Shown: positions 8,064 to 17,100 of the stretch, one piece after another
How positions within the stretch are numbered: position 1 is the first letter of the stretch
How the letters are laid out: each line of letters opens with the position of its first letter
Made by a program: the position numbers and the translations under genes
Notes under the pieces: generated by a model
What the model saw: the letters and a program-made list of their open reading frames with translations, nothing else
Database searches by the model: none
What the model was told of the DNA's origin: nothing
Source: Winogradskyella sp.
Lineage (GTDB): Bacteria > Bacteroidota > Bacteroidia > Flavobacteriales > Flavobacteriaceae
Length of the DNA stretch: 64,000 bases
Direction: 5' to 3'
NCBI RefSeq assembly: GCF_003712105.1
Contig: NZ_RHLG01000003.1
Coordinates: forward strand, 186,001-250,000

Positions 8064-9737
8064 ATGGAAATAACACAATTACTTGATAAACTTGAATTTG
8101 AACCAAGCGAAAAATATGAGTCTGAATCAATAGAGTTTAAGAACTATTCTTCTGAACAAGCCCTTCATAATTCTAAAGACCTAGCAGAAGAAATTTCAGC
8201 TATAGCTAATAAAAAAGGAGGTAAAATAATAGTTGGTGTAATTGATAGTTCAAATGTATCAAACCAATTATGGAACACACAATTAAATGGATTTGTACCA
8301 GTTGATTTAGATACAACAAAAGAAAGATTACAAGGAAAATTAAATCCTAGAATTCCATTGAACTTAAGTGAACATAATCATCGTTCAAAGAATTATTTGG
8401 TAATTGAGGTACCCAACATAAATCATACACTTGTATCAACAAGTTCAGGAAAAGTCTGTATTAGGCATGGAAAATCTAGTTATCCTGCACCACCTGATGA
8501 AATTGCAGAACTTGTAAAGAATTTGCAATCTTATGACTGGAGCTCGCAAGAAATTCAGGGTAACCCAAGGGATTACTTGAATGAAATTGCATTGGAAGAA
8601 GCTAAAAATGATTTATGCATTAGAAGAGAGATAGACACAGATTCTTTATCTGACGAAAACTTTCTTGAATCAATCGGAGCCACAAAAAATGGAGTTTTAA
8701 ACTATGGCGGGTTGCTTTTTCTGGGAAAAGAAAACTTCATAAAAGAAATATTAGGAACTTACGAAAGTAGATTTTCTTGGAAGACTAATGATGGCCAGTT
8801 AAAAATTAATGATGTTTGGAGTGATTGTATCTGGAATACAATTATTAGAGCTAAAGAGCACTTTAGACAATGTAATTCATCGATTGTAATTGATTACAAA
8901 AAAAATGATTACAAATTATGGACATTAGATGATGTAGCATTCCATGAGGCATATTTAAATTCTATTGTCCATAGAGACTATTCTATGGATGGTATGAACA
9001 TCGTTAATTTTAAGGGTAATGAAATAACAATAACAAATCCAGGAACATTTTACGGAGGAGTTAATAGTGATAACATTTCATACCATGAACCTCGACACAG
9101 AAATAAAACTCTTGCAAAAATTCTAATGGATTTTCAGTTGGTCGATAGAGCTGGTATGGGAGTCTTAAGAATGGGATTAAATTCATTGAAATACGGCAGG
9201 GAGTTTCCTGTATTTAAAGAGAATTTAGGAAATATTGAAGTTACAATGGCAGCTGAATATTTTAAAAGTGGAGTTTTTATTCTAACTCAATCTCGAATTC
9301 CTAAATGTGGTTTAACAGAACTTTATATTTTGAATAACTTATATAAGACGGGAAAAGCTGATTTAAGTGAAATCGAAACAGATTTATCCAAAATTGTCCC
9401 TAACACTTGGAAATCAATTCAAACCGCATTAAATAGAGAGGAAATGAAGACTTATCTTGTATTAAAAGGAAATAACGATGGAATATTTGTTTGTCCACAT
9501 GAAATGATTCAGGATTTGTTCGAAGTCGAAAAAACGCCAAGAGCTTCTACTAATAGCCAAAAACACATAAAATTATACAAGTTTCTTAAATCATATGGTG
9601 CAGCATCAAATGAAGAGATAATGAAACATTTGGGTTTTGCATCACCTGCATCCACGTATCAATTTTTAAAAAAGTTAAAGTATGTTCAAAACACTGGTAA
9701 GAGTAGAAAAAGTAGATGGAAACTAAAAAATAACTAA
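8064..9737 (+). CDS. Cassette 3: AlbA_2/Schlafen-type DNA-binding, RecG-like ATP-binding protein
   Basis: A 557-residue protein of the COG2865 type. The N-terminal Schlafen AlbA_2 domain (residues ~10-150) has ESIEFKNYSS, EISAIANKKGGKIIVGV and the closing RHGKSSYPAP. Residues ~250-390 carry the associated HATPase_c_4-like module with HEAYLNSIVHRDYS, ITNPGTFYGGV and LVDRAGMGVLRM. The C-terminal ~150 residues look like winged-helix segments (EEIMKHLGFASPASTYQFLKKL). Such proteins are thought to bind DNA and are frequent in variable regions, sometimes linked to regulation or phage defence; the role here is unknown. The stop TAA (9735-9737) lies within the closing R'' repeat. Confidence 0.85.
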   Translation: MEITQLLDKLEFEPSEKYESESIEFKNYSSEQALHNSKDLAEEISAIANKKGGKIIVGVIDSSNVSNQLWNTQLNGFVPVDLDTTKERLQGKLNPRIPLNLSEHNHRSKNYLVIEVPNINHTLVSTSSGKVCIRHGKSSYPAPPDEIAELVKNLQSYDWSSQEIQGNPRDYLNEIALEEAKNDLCIRREIDTDSLSDENFLESIGATKNGVLNYGGLLFLGKENFIKEILGTYESRFSWKTNDGQLKINDVWSDCIWNTIIRAKEHFRQCNSSIVIDYKKNDYKLWTLDDVAFHEAYLNSIVHRDYSMDGMNIVNFKGNEITITNPGTFYGGVNSDNISYHEPRHRNKTLAKILMDFQLVDRAGMGVLRMGLNSLKYGREFPVFKENLGNIEVTMAAEYFKSGVFILTQSRIPKCGLTELYILNNLYKTGKADLSEIETDLSKIVPNTWKSIQTALNREEMKTYLVLKGNNDGIFVCPHEMIQDLFEVEKTPRASTNSQKHIKLYKFLKSYGAASNEEIMKHLGFASPASTYQFLKKLKYVQNTGKSRKSRWKLKNN

Positions 9738-9870
9738 TGCCAACATTGGCTATAAGTAATTGCTTGTTCTTGCCTACTTCTGAAAATACTCACGGGTGCT
9801 CAGTTTGGTGTGTACTTGTGAAAATTAGTGCTAACTCACACAACTACTCATAGCCCAACCGTTGCCTTAA
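9735..9870 (+). repeat. attC-like site 3
   Basis: R'' TAATGCCAAC (9735-9744) is the exact inverse of the cassette 3 opening at 8041 and overlaps the gene's stop codon. The inner arm TTGGCTATAAGTA (9746-9758) pairs with TACTCATAGCCCAA (9845-9858) at nearly all positions, and R' GTTGCCTTAA follows at 9861-9870. The site is about 136 bp with an ~86-base interior. Confidence 0.7.
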
Positions 9871-9892
9871 TACCGGAAAACACACTACCTAA

Positions 9893-10495
9893 ATGATAAA
9901 TAAGTTTCTAAATGCTAAACATTGGCAATTATTTACCCTAATGTTTGGAATACCGATTTTATTGCAAATAGTGATAATGATATCAGTTTTTTCAAATACT
10001 GATTTGACTGGACCTGAACCATATGGAGTTTTGAATCTTATGAAAGTATTTCCAATTATAATGATCCTTTATGTTGGACTTTTTTTTGGCTGGTTTTGGT
10101 CAATTGGAATTGGATTACAGAAATACATTCCGACTGATATTAAAATGAAAATTAAAAAGTTTAAAATATTCTTCTTTATTCCTCTAATTTATATTCTTTT
10201 CCTAATAGCTATAATCGGAACTTCATTTTACGGAGTTTCATCTGGGAATAATGCTGTGGGTGGAATTGTTGGAAAGATGTTATTTATTGTTATACCGATG
10301 CATTTATTTTCAATGTTCTGTACTTTCTATTTATTGTATTTTACTTCAAAAACAATAAAAACGACCGAATTGGAACGGAACGTTACCTTTAGCGACTTTA
10401 TTGGAGAATTTTTTATGATTTGGTTCTTTCCTATTGGAATTTGGTTTATACAACCAAGAATAAATAAAATAATTAATGAAAAAACAATAACTTAA
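9893..10495 (+). CDS. Cassette 4: multi-spanning membrane protein, probably 3'-truncated
   Basis: A 200-residue protein with five hydrophobic segments (about residues 10-32, 47-70, 88-112, 125-148 and 170-190). No family is recognised. The opening repeat GTTGCCTTAA (9861) has no inverse downstream. The last codons (AACAATAACTTAAACCCATAACTG and onward in DNA) align with the right half of the other attC-like sites (compare 7270-7295 and 11281-11310). The natural 3' end of the gene and the left half of its site therefore appear deleted, and the final residues EKTIT come from site sequence. Confidence 0.7.
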   Translation: MINKFLNAKHWQLFTLMFGIPILLQIVIMISVFSNTDLTGPEPYGVLNLMKVFPIIMILYVGLFFGWFWSIGIGLQKYIPTDIKMKIKKFKIFFFIPLIYILFLIAIIGTSFYGVSSGNNAVGGIVGKMLFIVIPMHLFSMFCTFYLLYFTSKTIKTTELERNVTFSDFIGEFFMIWFFPIGIWFIQPRINKIINEKTIT

Positions 10496-10533
10496 ACCCA
10501 TAACTGTTGGTTATACGGGACCGTTGGTAATAA
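10496..10533 (+). repeat. attC-like site 4, right half only
   Basis: AACCCATAACTG, then GGTTATACGGGACC, then R' GTTGGTAATAA (10523-10533) match the right halves of sites 1 and 5 (AACCCGTAACT, GGTTATACGAGACC, GTTG). No R''/L'' arm is found before it, consistent with a deletion that also removed the end of cassette 4. Confidence 0.6.
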
Positions 10534-10535
10534 TT

Positions 10536-11228
10536 ATGAAAAACCTGTTTTTCAATATTTTTTTAGCTTTGGCAATTGTCTTACTTTCCTCATGCAAAGA
10601 CAATAAAAAAAGCTCAGCCGAATTAGGGGTAAATAAACTATCTGGTCAAAAATTAGACTCAATAGCAAACCTTCTCGAAATTGTATATGTCGACGACCAA
10701 CATTTGAGACAAGGTTATCAGAATATTGAAAAAGAATTCGGACGAGATTCGAAACAGATAAAAGAATTTTGGGATGAGCAGAGCAAATTAGACTCGATTA
10801 ATCTTGAAAAAGTTACTGCGATTATTGAGCATTTTGGGTGGCTTGGAGCAGACGAAATTGGACAAGATGCTAATTCAGCTTTATTTCTTGTAATACAGCA
10901 TTCCGATTTAAATACTCAAATGAAATATTTACCTATTTTGAAAAAAGCTACAGAAAGTGGAAAGGCATCTACAATTGACTATGCTTTACTCAAAGACCGA
11001 GTACTAATAAGGCAAGGTGAAAAACAAATTTATGGAACTCAATTAAGTTGGGATTCTGAAATGAAAGAATATTATGTAGCTTCAATGATTGAGCCCGAAA
11101 AAATTAATGACAGGCGTGCATCTGTTGGACTTGGAACAATCCAGGAATATATTGAATATTGGAATTTGGAATGGGACTTGAAAAAATATAAAAAACGGAT
11201 TGAACGAATTGAAAACAAGAAAAAATAA
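10536..11228 (+). CDS. Cassette 5: DUF6624-like lipoprotein
   Basis: ATG at 10536 is preferred over the in-frame TTG at 10524 because it gives a lipoprotein signal peptide with the lipobox LLSSC (MKNLFFNIFLALAIVLLSSC). The mature ~210 residues resemble DUF6624: a GWLGADEIGQDANSALFLVIQHSD segment, LLKDRVLIRQGEKQIYGTQL, and a C-terminal NDRRASVGLGTIQEYI. The domain occurs in many bacteria, with no established function. The protein is probably anchored in the outer or inner membrane facing the periplasm. It starts only 3 bp after the R' boundary sequence. Confidence 0.78.
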   Translation: MKNLFFNIFLALAIVLLSSCKDNKKSSAELGVNKLSGQKLDSIANLLEIVYVDDQHLRQGYQNIEKEFGRDSKQIKEFWDEQSKLDSINLEKVTAIIEHFGWLGADEIGQDANSALFLVIQHSDLNTQMKYLPILKKATESGKASTIDYALLKDRVLIRQGEKQIYGTQLSWDSEMKEYYVASMIEPEKINDRRASVGLGTIQEYIEYWNLEWDLKKYKKRIERIENKKK

Positions 11229-11230
11229 CA

Positions 11231-11334
11231 AACGCCAACAAGCTAAAAACACTCGGAATTGCTTATCACAGTTCCAAACCGAATAACAATTACATAAAAC
11301 CCGTAACTTCGGTTATACGAGACCGTTGTGTACA
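11231..11334 (+). repeat. attC-like site 5
   Basis: The right half (AACCCGTAACTTCGGTTATA, then CGAGACC, then R' GTTGTGTACA at 11325-11334) closely matches sites 1 and 4. CACTCGGAATTGC at 11250-11262 is identical to 7235-7247 in site 1. The left side has GCCAAC (11234-11239), which pairs only at its core with the cassette 5 opening GTTGGTAATAA, so this site looks like a hybrid or a degenerate copy. Confidence 0.65.
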
Positions 11335-11348
11335 ATGATTAAAACTCA

Positions 11349-12815
11349 ATGAAGCAACCATTCAAAATCTTATCTCTTTTTCTAGTAGTCTTCTTATCCT
11401 GTTCCGAGGATAAAAAACTTACTAACAACCATGAAGAACAATTTACTTCAGAGCTTACAGAATTAAGAGACTATTTTAAAATCCCAGGACTTGCAGTTTC
11501 TATTGACAAGAATGGAGAAAATGTTTATCGGAACTATTTTGGAGTAGCAGATATAGAACAATCAACCGAATTAGATGCTACAACTTTATTCCCAATTGCT
11601 TCAATAACAAAGGTGTTTTCTGGAGTTCTCATCATGAAACTTGTTGATCAACATAAGCTTTCACTTGACGACCCAATCAATAAATTCTTACCAAAACCAA
11701 TACTTGGTGATTCAATTTTGGTAAAACACGTTTTATCGCATACTTCACAAGGTAATGTTGGAAAGGATTTTTATTATAGCTCTAGATTTGGACTTCTAAC
11801 TAACGTAATAGAAAAAGCATCAGGAACCTCATTTGCGGAATTGATGCAAAAGGAAATACTTACACCACTAAAACTTAAAAACACATTTTTACTAAGAGAC
11901 TCTACCCAAATAAAAAGGATTGCAACACCCTACATTTTGGATAATGGCACAGAAACTGGTTTCATTGATTTCGGCTATTCTACTTCGGCCGGACTTGTTT
12001 CAAATCTGGAAGATTTATCAACTTTTAATGCGGCATTGGATGGTAATGCCATTATCAATAAGGCCACAAAAGATGTAATGTTTTCGTCCTTTAAAAAAGG
12101 GTTACCATATGGATACGGGATTTTCTATCAGCAATTTAATGACTTAAATATCGTTTGGGCTTATGGTCAATACGATTGCTACTCTAGCCTATTATTAAAA
12201 ATTCCTTCTGAAAATATTACGCTAACCCTTCTTGCTAATAATAGCTTATTAAGTGACCCAGCTCGACTTATCAATGGAGATGTAACATCATCATTATTAG
12301 CACTTAGTTTTCTTAAAAATTATGTATTAGAATTAAATGAAATGCCTCTACTTGAACAACCTGATGCAATCTCCAAACCGCTTTCGAGTGTCGATTTTTA
12401 CAGAAAAAAAATATTGGCGCAAGCACTTGCAGAATCGTATATGGCAAGGTTTGATCCTGAAAAATTAAAAACAAGTACAAAACTATTGAATCACATTTTT
12501 GCCGAATACCCAAACTACTTGGAGTATGCGGATTTAAATGTATTGCATAATCTCTCATTTTTAAAGGATGTCGCCTTCTATATGGAACTTGGTGAGTTTA
12601 ATGAGTTTGATGAACATATTGAAAAAATTGGAAAAATGCTCCTAGTCAAAGCGCCGAATAATCCTTATGTAAATTCTTATTTAGGAACATTTTATGCAAG
12701 AAACGGAAATAAAGAAAAAGCCAAATACTACTTTAACACTATCGTAAACGCTAAGAATTTTTCTAAAAACTGGTATACGAATGAAGCGCAACAATGGTTA
12801 AGTGAAAATGAATAA
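11349..12815 (+). CDS. Cassette 6 or flanking gene: serine beta-lactamase-family hydrolase lipoprotein
   Basis: A 488-residue protein with a lipoprotein signal (MKQPFKILSLFLVVFLSC). The beta-lactamase/class C fold shows S85-I-T-K88 (S-x-x-K nucleophile motif), VLSHTSQGN, and Y143-S-S (Y-x-N/S-like motif). The family includes esterases, DD-peptidases and D-amino-acid hydrolases as well as lactamases, so resistance must not be assumed. The last ~130 residues read as helical TPR-like repeats (YLGTFYARNGNKEKAKYYF). It begins 14 bp after the last attC-like site, but no matching inverse repeat follows it, so it is either a cassette that lost its site or the first flanking gene. Confidence 0.88.
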   Translation: MKQPFKILSLFLVVFLSCSEDKKLTNNHEEQFTSELTELRDYFKIPGLAVSIDKNGENVYRNYFGVADIEQSTELDATTLFPIASITKVFSGVLIMKLVDQHKLSLDDPINKFLPKPILGDSILVKHVLSHTSQGNVGKDFYYSSRFGLLTNVIEKASGTSFAELMQKEILTPLKLKNTFLLRDSTQIKRIATPYILDNGTETGFIDFGYSTSAGLVSNLEDLSTFNAALDGNAIINKATKDVMFSSFKKGLPYGYGIFYQQFNDLNIVWAYGQYDCYSSLLLKIPSENITLTLLANNSLLSDPARLINGDVTSSLLALSFLKNYVLELNEMPLLEQPDAISKPLSSVDFYRKKILAQALAESYMARFDPEKLKTSTKLLNHIFAEYPNYLEYADLNVLHNLSFLKDVAFYMELGEFNEFDEHIEKIGKMLLVKAPNNPYVNSYLGTFYARNGNKEKAKYYFNTIVNAKNFSKNWYTNEAQQWLSENE

Positions 12816-12996
12816 CGATCAGTAACGACAGCTCTAATTCATTGTGGTTTTTCCTTACAGCAAAACCATAGCGCATTGCCTTTGATTTTCGATTTGTAAA
12901 ATCAGTGGTAATCCGTATATATTTCTCTTCTATTTGCTATCTTAGGGACGACACTACAAACCTTCTACAGATAAATTACATAAAGAATTAAAAGTT

Positions 12997-13458
12997 ATGA
13001 TCAAAGGACTTTATGAAACCCATTTGTATGTTGAGAATTTAGAAAAATCAATTGAATTTTACACTAATGTTCTTGGTCTAAAACAATGTCGCTTTAATGC
13101 AGAACGCAGAACAGCTTTTTTCTGGATTGGAAATGACAAACAAGCTATGCTTGGGCTTTGGGAAAGACCAAAAGAAGACATCGATTTAAGACATTTTGCT
13201 TTTGAATGCGACCCCGAATGGATACTAAATGAATCTGTTGAGTTTTTAAAATCTCACAACCTAAACTTTTGGAATTTTCTACAAGACGATAATAAAAACC
13301 CTATGGTATTTTGTTGGATGCCAGCTGTTTCTATTTATTTTAGTGATCCCGATGGCCACTATCTTGAATTCATCGGAATTTTACCAGGAACAACCAAGCC
13401 TAATGAAGAAAAAAGAGTGGTTACATATGACGAATGGCTAAAACTAAAAGACAACTAA
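12997..13458 (+). CDS. VOC-family (glyoxalase/dioxygenase fold) protein
   Basis: 153 residues with one VOC module pair: GLYETHLYVENLEKSIEFYTNVLGL at the N-terminus (metal-ligand H8 region), FAFECD in the middle and IYFSDPDGHYLEFIG near the C-terminus with the usual D-P-D-G-x-x-x-E signature. The fold binds a divalent metal in lyases, dioxygenases and antibiotic-binding proteins; the substrate here is unknown. It follows a 180-bp region after the cassette array that holds no gene. The next gene starts 12 bp downstream and is probably co-transcribed. Confidence 0.88.
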   Translation: MIKGLYETHLYVENLEKSIEFYTNVLGLKQCRFNAERRTAFFWIGNDKQAMLGLWERPKEDIDLRHFAFECDPEWILNESVEFLKSHNLNFWNFLQDDNKNPMVFCWMPAVSIYFSDPDGHYLEFIGILPGTTKPNEEKRVVTYDEWLKLKDN

Positions 13459-13470
13459 ACAACATTAACT

Positions 13471-13902
13471 ATGGATACAATTAACTGGCTTTCAATGATA
13501 CTTTCCACTATAACACCTTTGGTTATAGGGGTTGCGTACTTTCATAAAAACTTATTTGGCAAAGTGCTGACAGATACAATAGGTGTTTCAGATAAAAAAC
13601 CGAATACCATTGTACTTATTATTGTAGCGCTTATACTTTCATTTTTTCTGTCGTTTTTCTTATTGAATTTTAACAACAGTGGCATCAATCAAGAAGGCGA
13701 TTTTGATACATTTGGTCATGGTGTATGGCATGGCGTATTTGTTGCAATAACCGTAGTGTCTCCAATTGTTTTTATTACGGGATTATTTAGTCGTCAACGC
13801 TTAAAACCATTGTTGATTATTGCTTTGTATTGGATCATAACACTGGCATTAATGGGTGGAATTATAGATGCCATGAACCATTGGGAAAATGTTTTAATCT
13901 GA
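13471..13902 (+). CDS. DUF1761-like membrane protein
   Basis: A 143-residue membrane protein with four hydrophobic helices. The N-terminal WLSMILSTITPLVIGVAYFHKNLFG and the central GHGVWHGVFVAI segment resemble DUF1761, a small integral membrane family of unknown function. It lies 12 bp after the VOC gene. The following 252 bp (13903-14154) contain no convincing gene, only a 27-codon frame at 13971-14054 that I do not accept. Confidence 0.75.
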   Translation: MDTINWLSMILSTITPLVIGVAYFHKNLFGKVLTDTIGVSDKKPNTIVLIIVALILSFFLSFFLLNFNNSGINQEGDFDTFGHGVWHGVFVAITVVSPIVFITGLFSRQRLKPLLIIALYWIITLALMGGIIDAMNHWENVLI

Positions 13903-14154
13903 AAATAATGGCAAATTGGTAGTGTTAGAATTTGAGTTTATAATTGTGGTGAATACAGAAAAGCTATTCTATGTCTAGAAAATCCTTTAAAGAATTTAAT
14001 AAGAGAGGTTTCGAAATATGTACTACATCTATTGATACAATAAGAGATTGCTGATTAATGTAATTGATGTAACCTATTCATTAGCTAAATTTTAAGGATT
14101 AAATAAAATTACTACTCTATTACTATTATCAATCAAATGACGTTATAGTTTATA

Positions 14155-17100
14155 TTGAATTTCCTACAATTTTCCTTTATTTTGTTATATTCGTTTTTCA
14201 TTAAAACCAATTCAAACAAAACACAATTGCCATACCAAAGTATAATTAAGTCATTAAAATTGAACCTTGTTTCACTATGCTTTCTCGGTCTAGGATTTAT
14301 AACTCATGGGCAAATTACGTTATCAAATAATGTTGGTAATGTTCCTATAGATACGGGCATGTTTTCTTGCGAAGAGGACGAAACATGGATGAAAGTATTT
14401 GACCTCTCAGAATTTGGTATTGATACTAATGAAGAATTTGTGATAACTTCTGGAGAGATTGGATTAGTAGAATCTAATCCAGGTGCAACACTACAATACC
14501 GAATATACAGTATTGACAATGATTTCCCGAATTATCCATTCTCAATATATCCACCTACCTTATTAGGTACACGTGGTATTGGAACAGCACCAACCATTAA
14601 TGGCACACCACAGATCGTTCAAACTAATTTTGATGAACCTATTATTGTGCCTGCAGGTGTTGAAAAGATTCTTGTCACAGTAGAAAAGTATGCTAGTGTT
14701 AGTGATCCTGAATCTGCGTTGGTTATAATAGCCGGTACGGCACAAGACAATGGTGTATCTTACTATTATGGTTGTGATGAAAGTTTTGGCATTACACCAA
14801 CCACAGAATTGCCAAATCCACAACCTGATGCAAATTTTTTCATCAACGTTACTGGAGAAGTATTTAATGAGTTTAGTACTGGAGCAACCACTCGACTTTC
14901 TCATAATACCTGTGGTGACATAGTAAAGACCAGTATTTTTTCTTGCTCGGCATCTTTTCTTTATTGGTCAAGAGCTTTTACACTGGCAGATTTTGGAATT
15001 TCTACAAATGAAGAATTTGTAATTAACTCAGGTCGAGTTGCAATAAATAATACAGGTTGGTTACCAGAAATAAATTTTAGCATTTACGCCATTGATGAAA
15101 ATTTTCCCGCATCATTTTCTGAAGCTGATTTAATTGGCCGAAGTCAATATCAACGACTTAATCCTAGTATTGGCAATCATCCTCAAATTATTGAAGTTGT
15201 TTTTGATACACCAATTATAGTACCACCAAATGTAGAGCGAATTTTAGTTGAAGTGCACAAAGGTGTTGTCTCTGGCGATGCTTTAGCATTTATAGGAGGA
15301 ACAACAATTGTCAATGATGTATCCTGGCAGCGAGGTTGTATTATAAATGCAACACCTGTAAATGGATTTGTTACAGCAACCGATATGGGCTATCCTGATG
15401 CCAATTTTTATATAAATGTTACTGGGAATGTAAATCATGTAAGCAATAATTTTGGCATGTCAATTTCTAATATTTGCTCGGAATTTTTAAAGGAGTTTAG
15501 TATAGATAATAGTACTAATATTAGCTCTGTAATATGGGATTTTGGTGATCCTGCTTCTGGTCTTGATAACTCTTCAACTGACCTTTCGCCTTTTCATGAT
15601 TTTTCTGCGGATGGTACATATACAATTACTGCCACTGTAACGGCGTTAAACGGCAATGTTGAAATTCTCACAGAGACTATAGATGTTGTTGAACCTCCTA
15701 ATGCATATGGTATTGCAAATATAACTGCGTGTGAGGATTCACCTAACTCTGGTATTTCTTCAACCTTTGATCTAAGTCATGTTGAAGCTCAAGTTCTTGG
15801 TGGTCAGACCGATAAAGTAGTCACCTATGTAGATGGTAGTGGCAATGAATATGATGTTTTACCTAATCCTTTTACAAATACGGTTAATGGAATAGAAACA
15901 ATTACAGTAACGGTTGCACACGATGACAATCAATGCTGTGTCTCCGAAACTTCATTTGATTTAATTGTAAATCCACAACCTACTATTGTAAGCATTGATG
16001 ATTTAACTAATTGTGATGCAAATTCTGATGGTATTGCTACTTTCGATATCAGTCATATACCTATTGAAGTAATTAATGGCCAATCTAATATTATCGTAAC
16101 TCTTTTTAATAGCAATAATATTGAAATTCCAGCATCAGATTATACAAATTTTGAAAATATTGTTGCCAATCAAGATTCGATAATAGCAGTAGCAACAAAT
16201 ACCATAACCAATTGTAGTACCCAAGTTGATATTAACTTAATTGTAAATGCCAATCCAATTGCAAATCCAGTGCAACCACTTTTTGGTTGTGACGATAACA
16301 ATGATGGAATTTCTGAATATTTCGATACATCAAACATAGAAAATCAGGTTCTTGGCAGTCAAAGCGGTTTAAGTGTTAGTTATTTTGATCAAAACGGGAA
16401 CCAACTGCCAAGTCCATTACCAAATCCTTATACCAATACAACAACATTTAATGAATCTATAACAATAAGAGTTACCAATAGCATAAACTGTTTTGAGGAA
16501 ACAACCTTAGTATTAGAAACGGTAACACAACCTTCAATAAATCAACCTAATAATTTATATGCTTGCGATATAGGAGATGGTTTTGCCCTATTCGACACAT
16601 CAACTTTAGAAGAGCAAATAATTGGAAATCAATCCGGTCTTAATATACAATATTTTGATAGTAATAATAATCCGCTACCAAGTCCTTTACCTGCAGATTT
16701 TCAGAATACAACACCATTTTCTCAAACCATCTTAGTTAGAGTTGAAGATGCATCAAATCCTATTTGTTTTTCGGAAACATCATTCGATGTTGTGGTCAAT
16801 AGATTGCCAGAAATTTCGTTGAATGAGGAATACTTTATCTGTAATCTAGAACCCTCAATAAATTTAGATGTTGCTACTGGTTTTGATAGGTACGAATGGG
16901 TTTTCGAAGATGGCACATTGGTTTCTAACACTTCCGATGCTGAGTTAATTGATGAAGGCAATTATTCACTAACTGTATACGAAAATCAGAATGGAATTGA
17001 ATGTGATAATACATTTCAATTTAGGCTTATTAGATCAATATTACCACAAATTCAAGTTGTTAACTTTGGGGAACTTGGATCTAATTTTATTGAAATAATT

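Larger units (their letters stand above)
6604..11334 (+). mobile_element. Integron-like gene cassette array with attC-like sites
   Basis: Five single-gene units in one orientation fill the span, each ending in an inverted-repeat site, and a sixth gene follows. A unit begins with G-TTRRNNN just after an ACC or CGA, and the same 10 bases appear inverted just after that unit's own gene: GTTACCACAC (6604) with GTGTGGTAAC (7156), GTTGTAACAC (7311) with GTGTTACAAC (7850), and GTTGGCATTA (8041) with TAATGCCAAC (9735). This is the R'/R'' relation expected when circular cassettes recombine at G/TT of attC. Inner arms (TATAACCG with CGGTTATA, and others) play the L''/L' role. A broken integrase precedes the array. 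This is inference from architecture; no covariance search was run. Confidence 0.75.

Noticed and set aside
11349..12815. Beta-lactam resistance gene
   Set aside because: S-x-x-K and Y-x-S motifs define the broad serine hydrolase family, which is mostly not lactamase; nothing specific to resistance is seen.
12816..12996. A sixth attC-like site after the beta-lactamase-family gene
   Set aside because: No inverse of GTTGTGTACA is found; only weak hairpins (TGGTTTT/AAAACCA, GATTTT/AAAATC) are present, so the right edge of the array stays undefined.
13971..14054. 27-codon frame MSRKSFKEFNKRGFEI...
   Set aside because: It is short, without a promoter or recognisable features, in a 252-bp gap; there is not enough support to call it a gene.
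14563..14904. 113-codon minus-strand frame within the large secreted-protein gene
   Set aside because: It is a shadow of the real coding frame, with no signal, motif or promoter.
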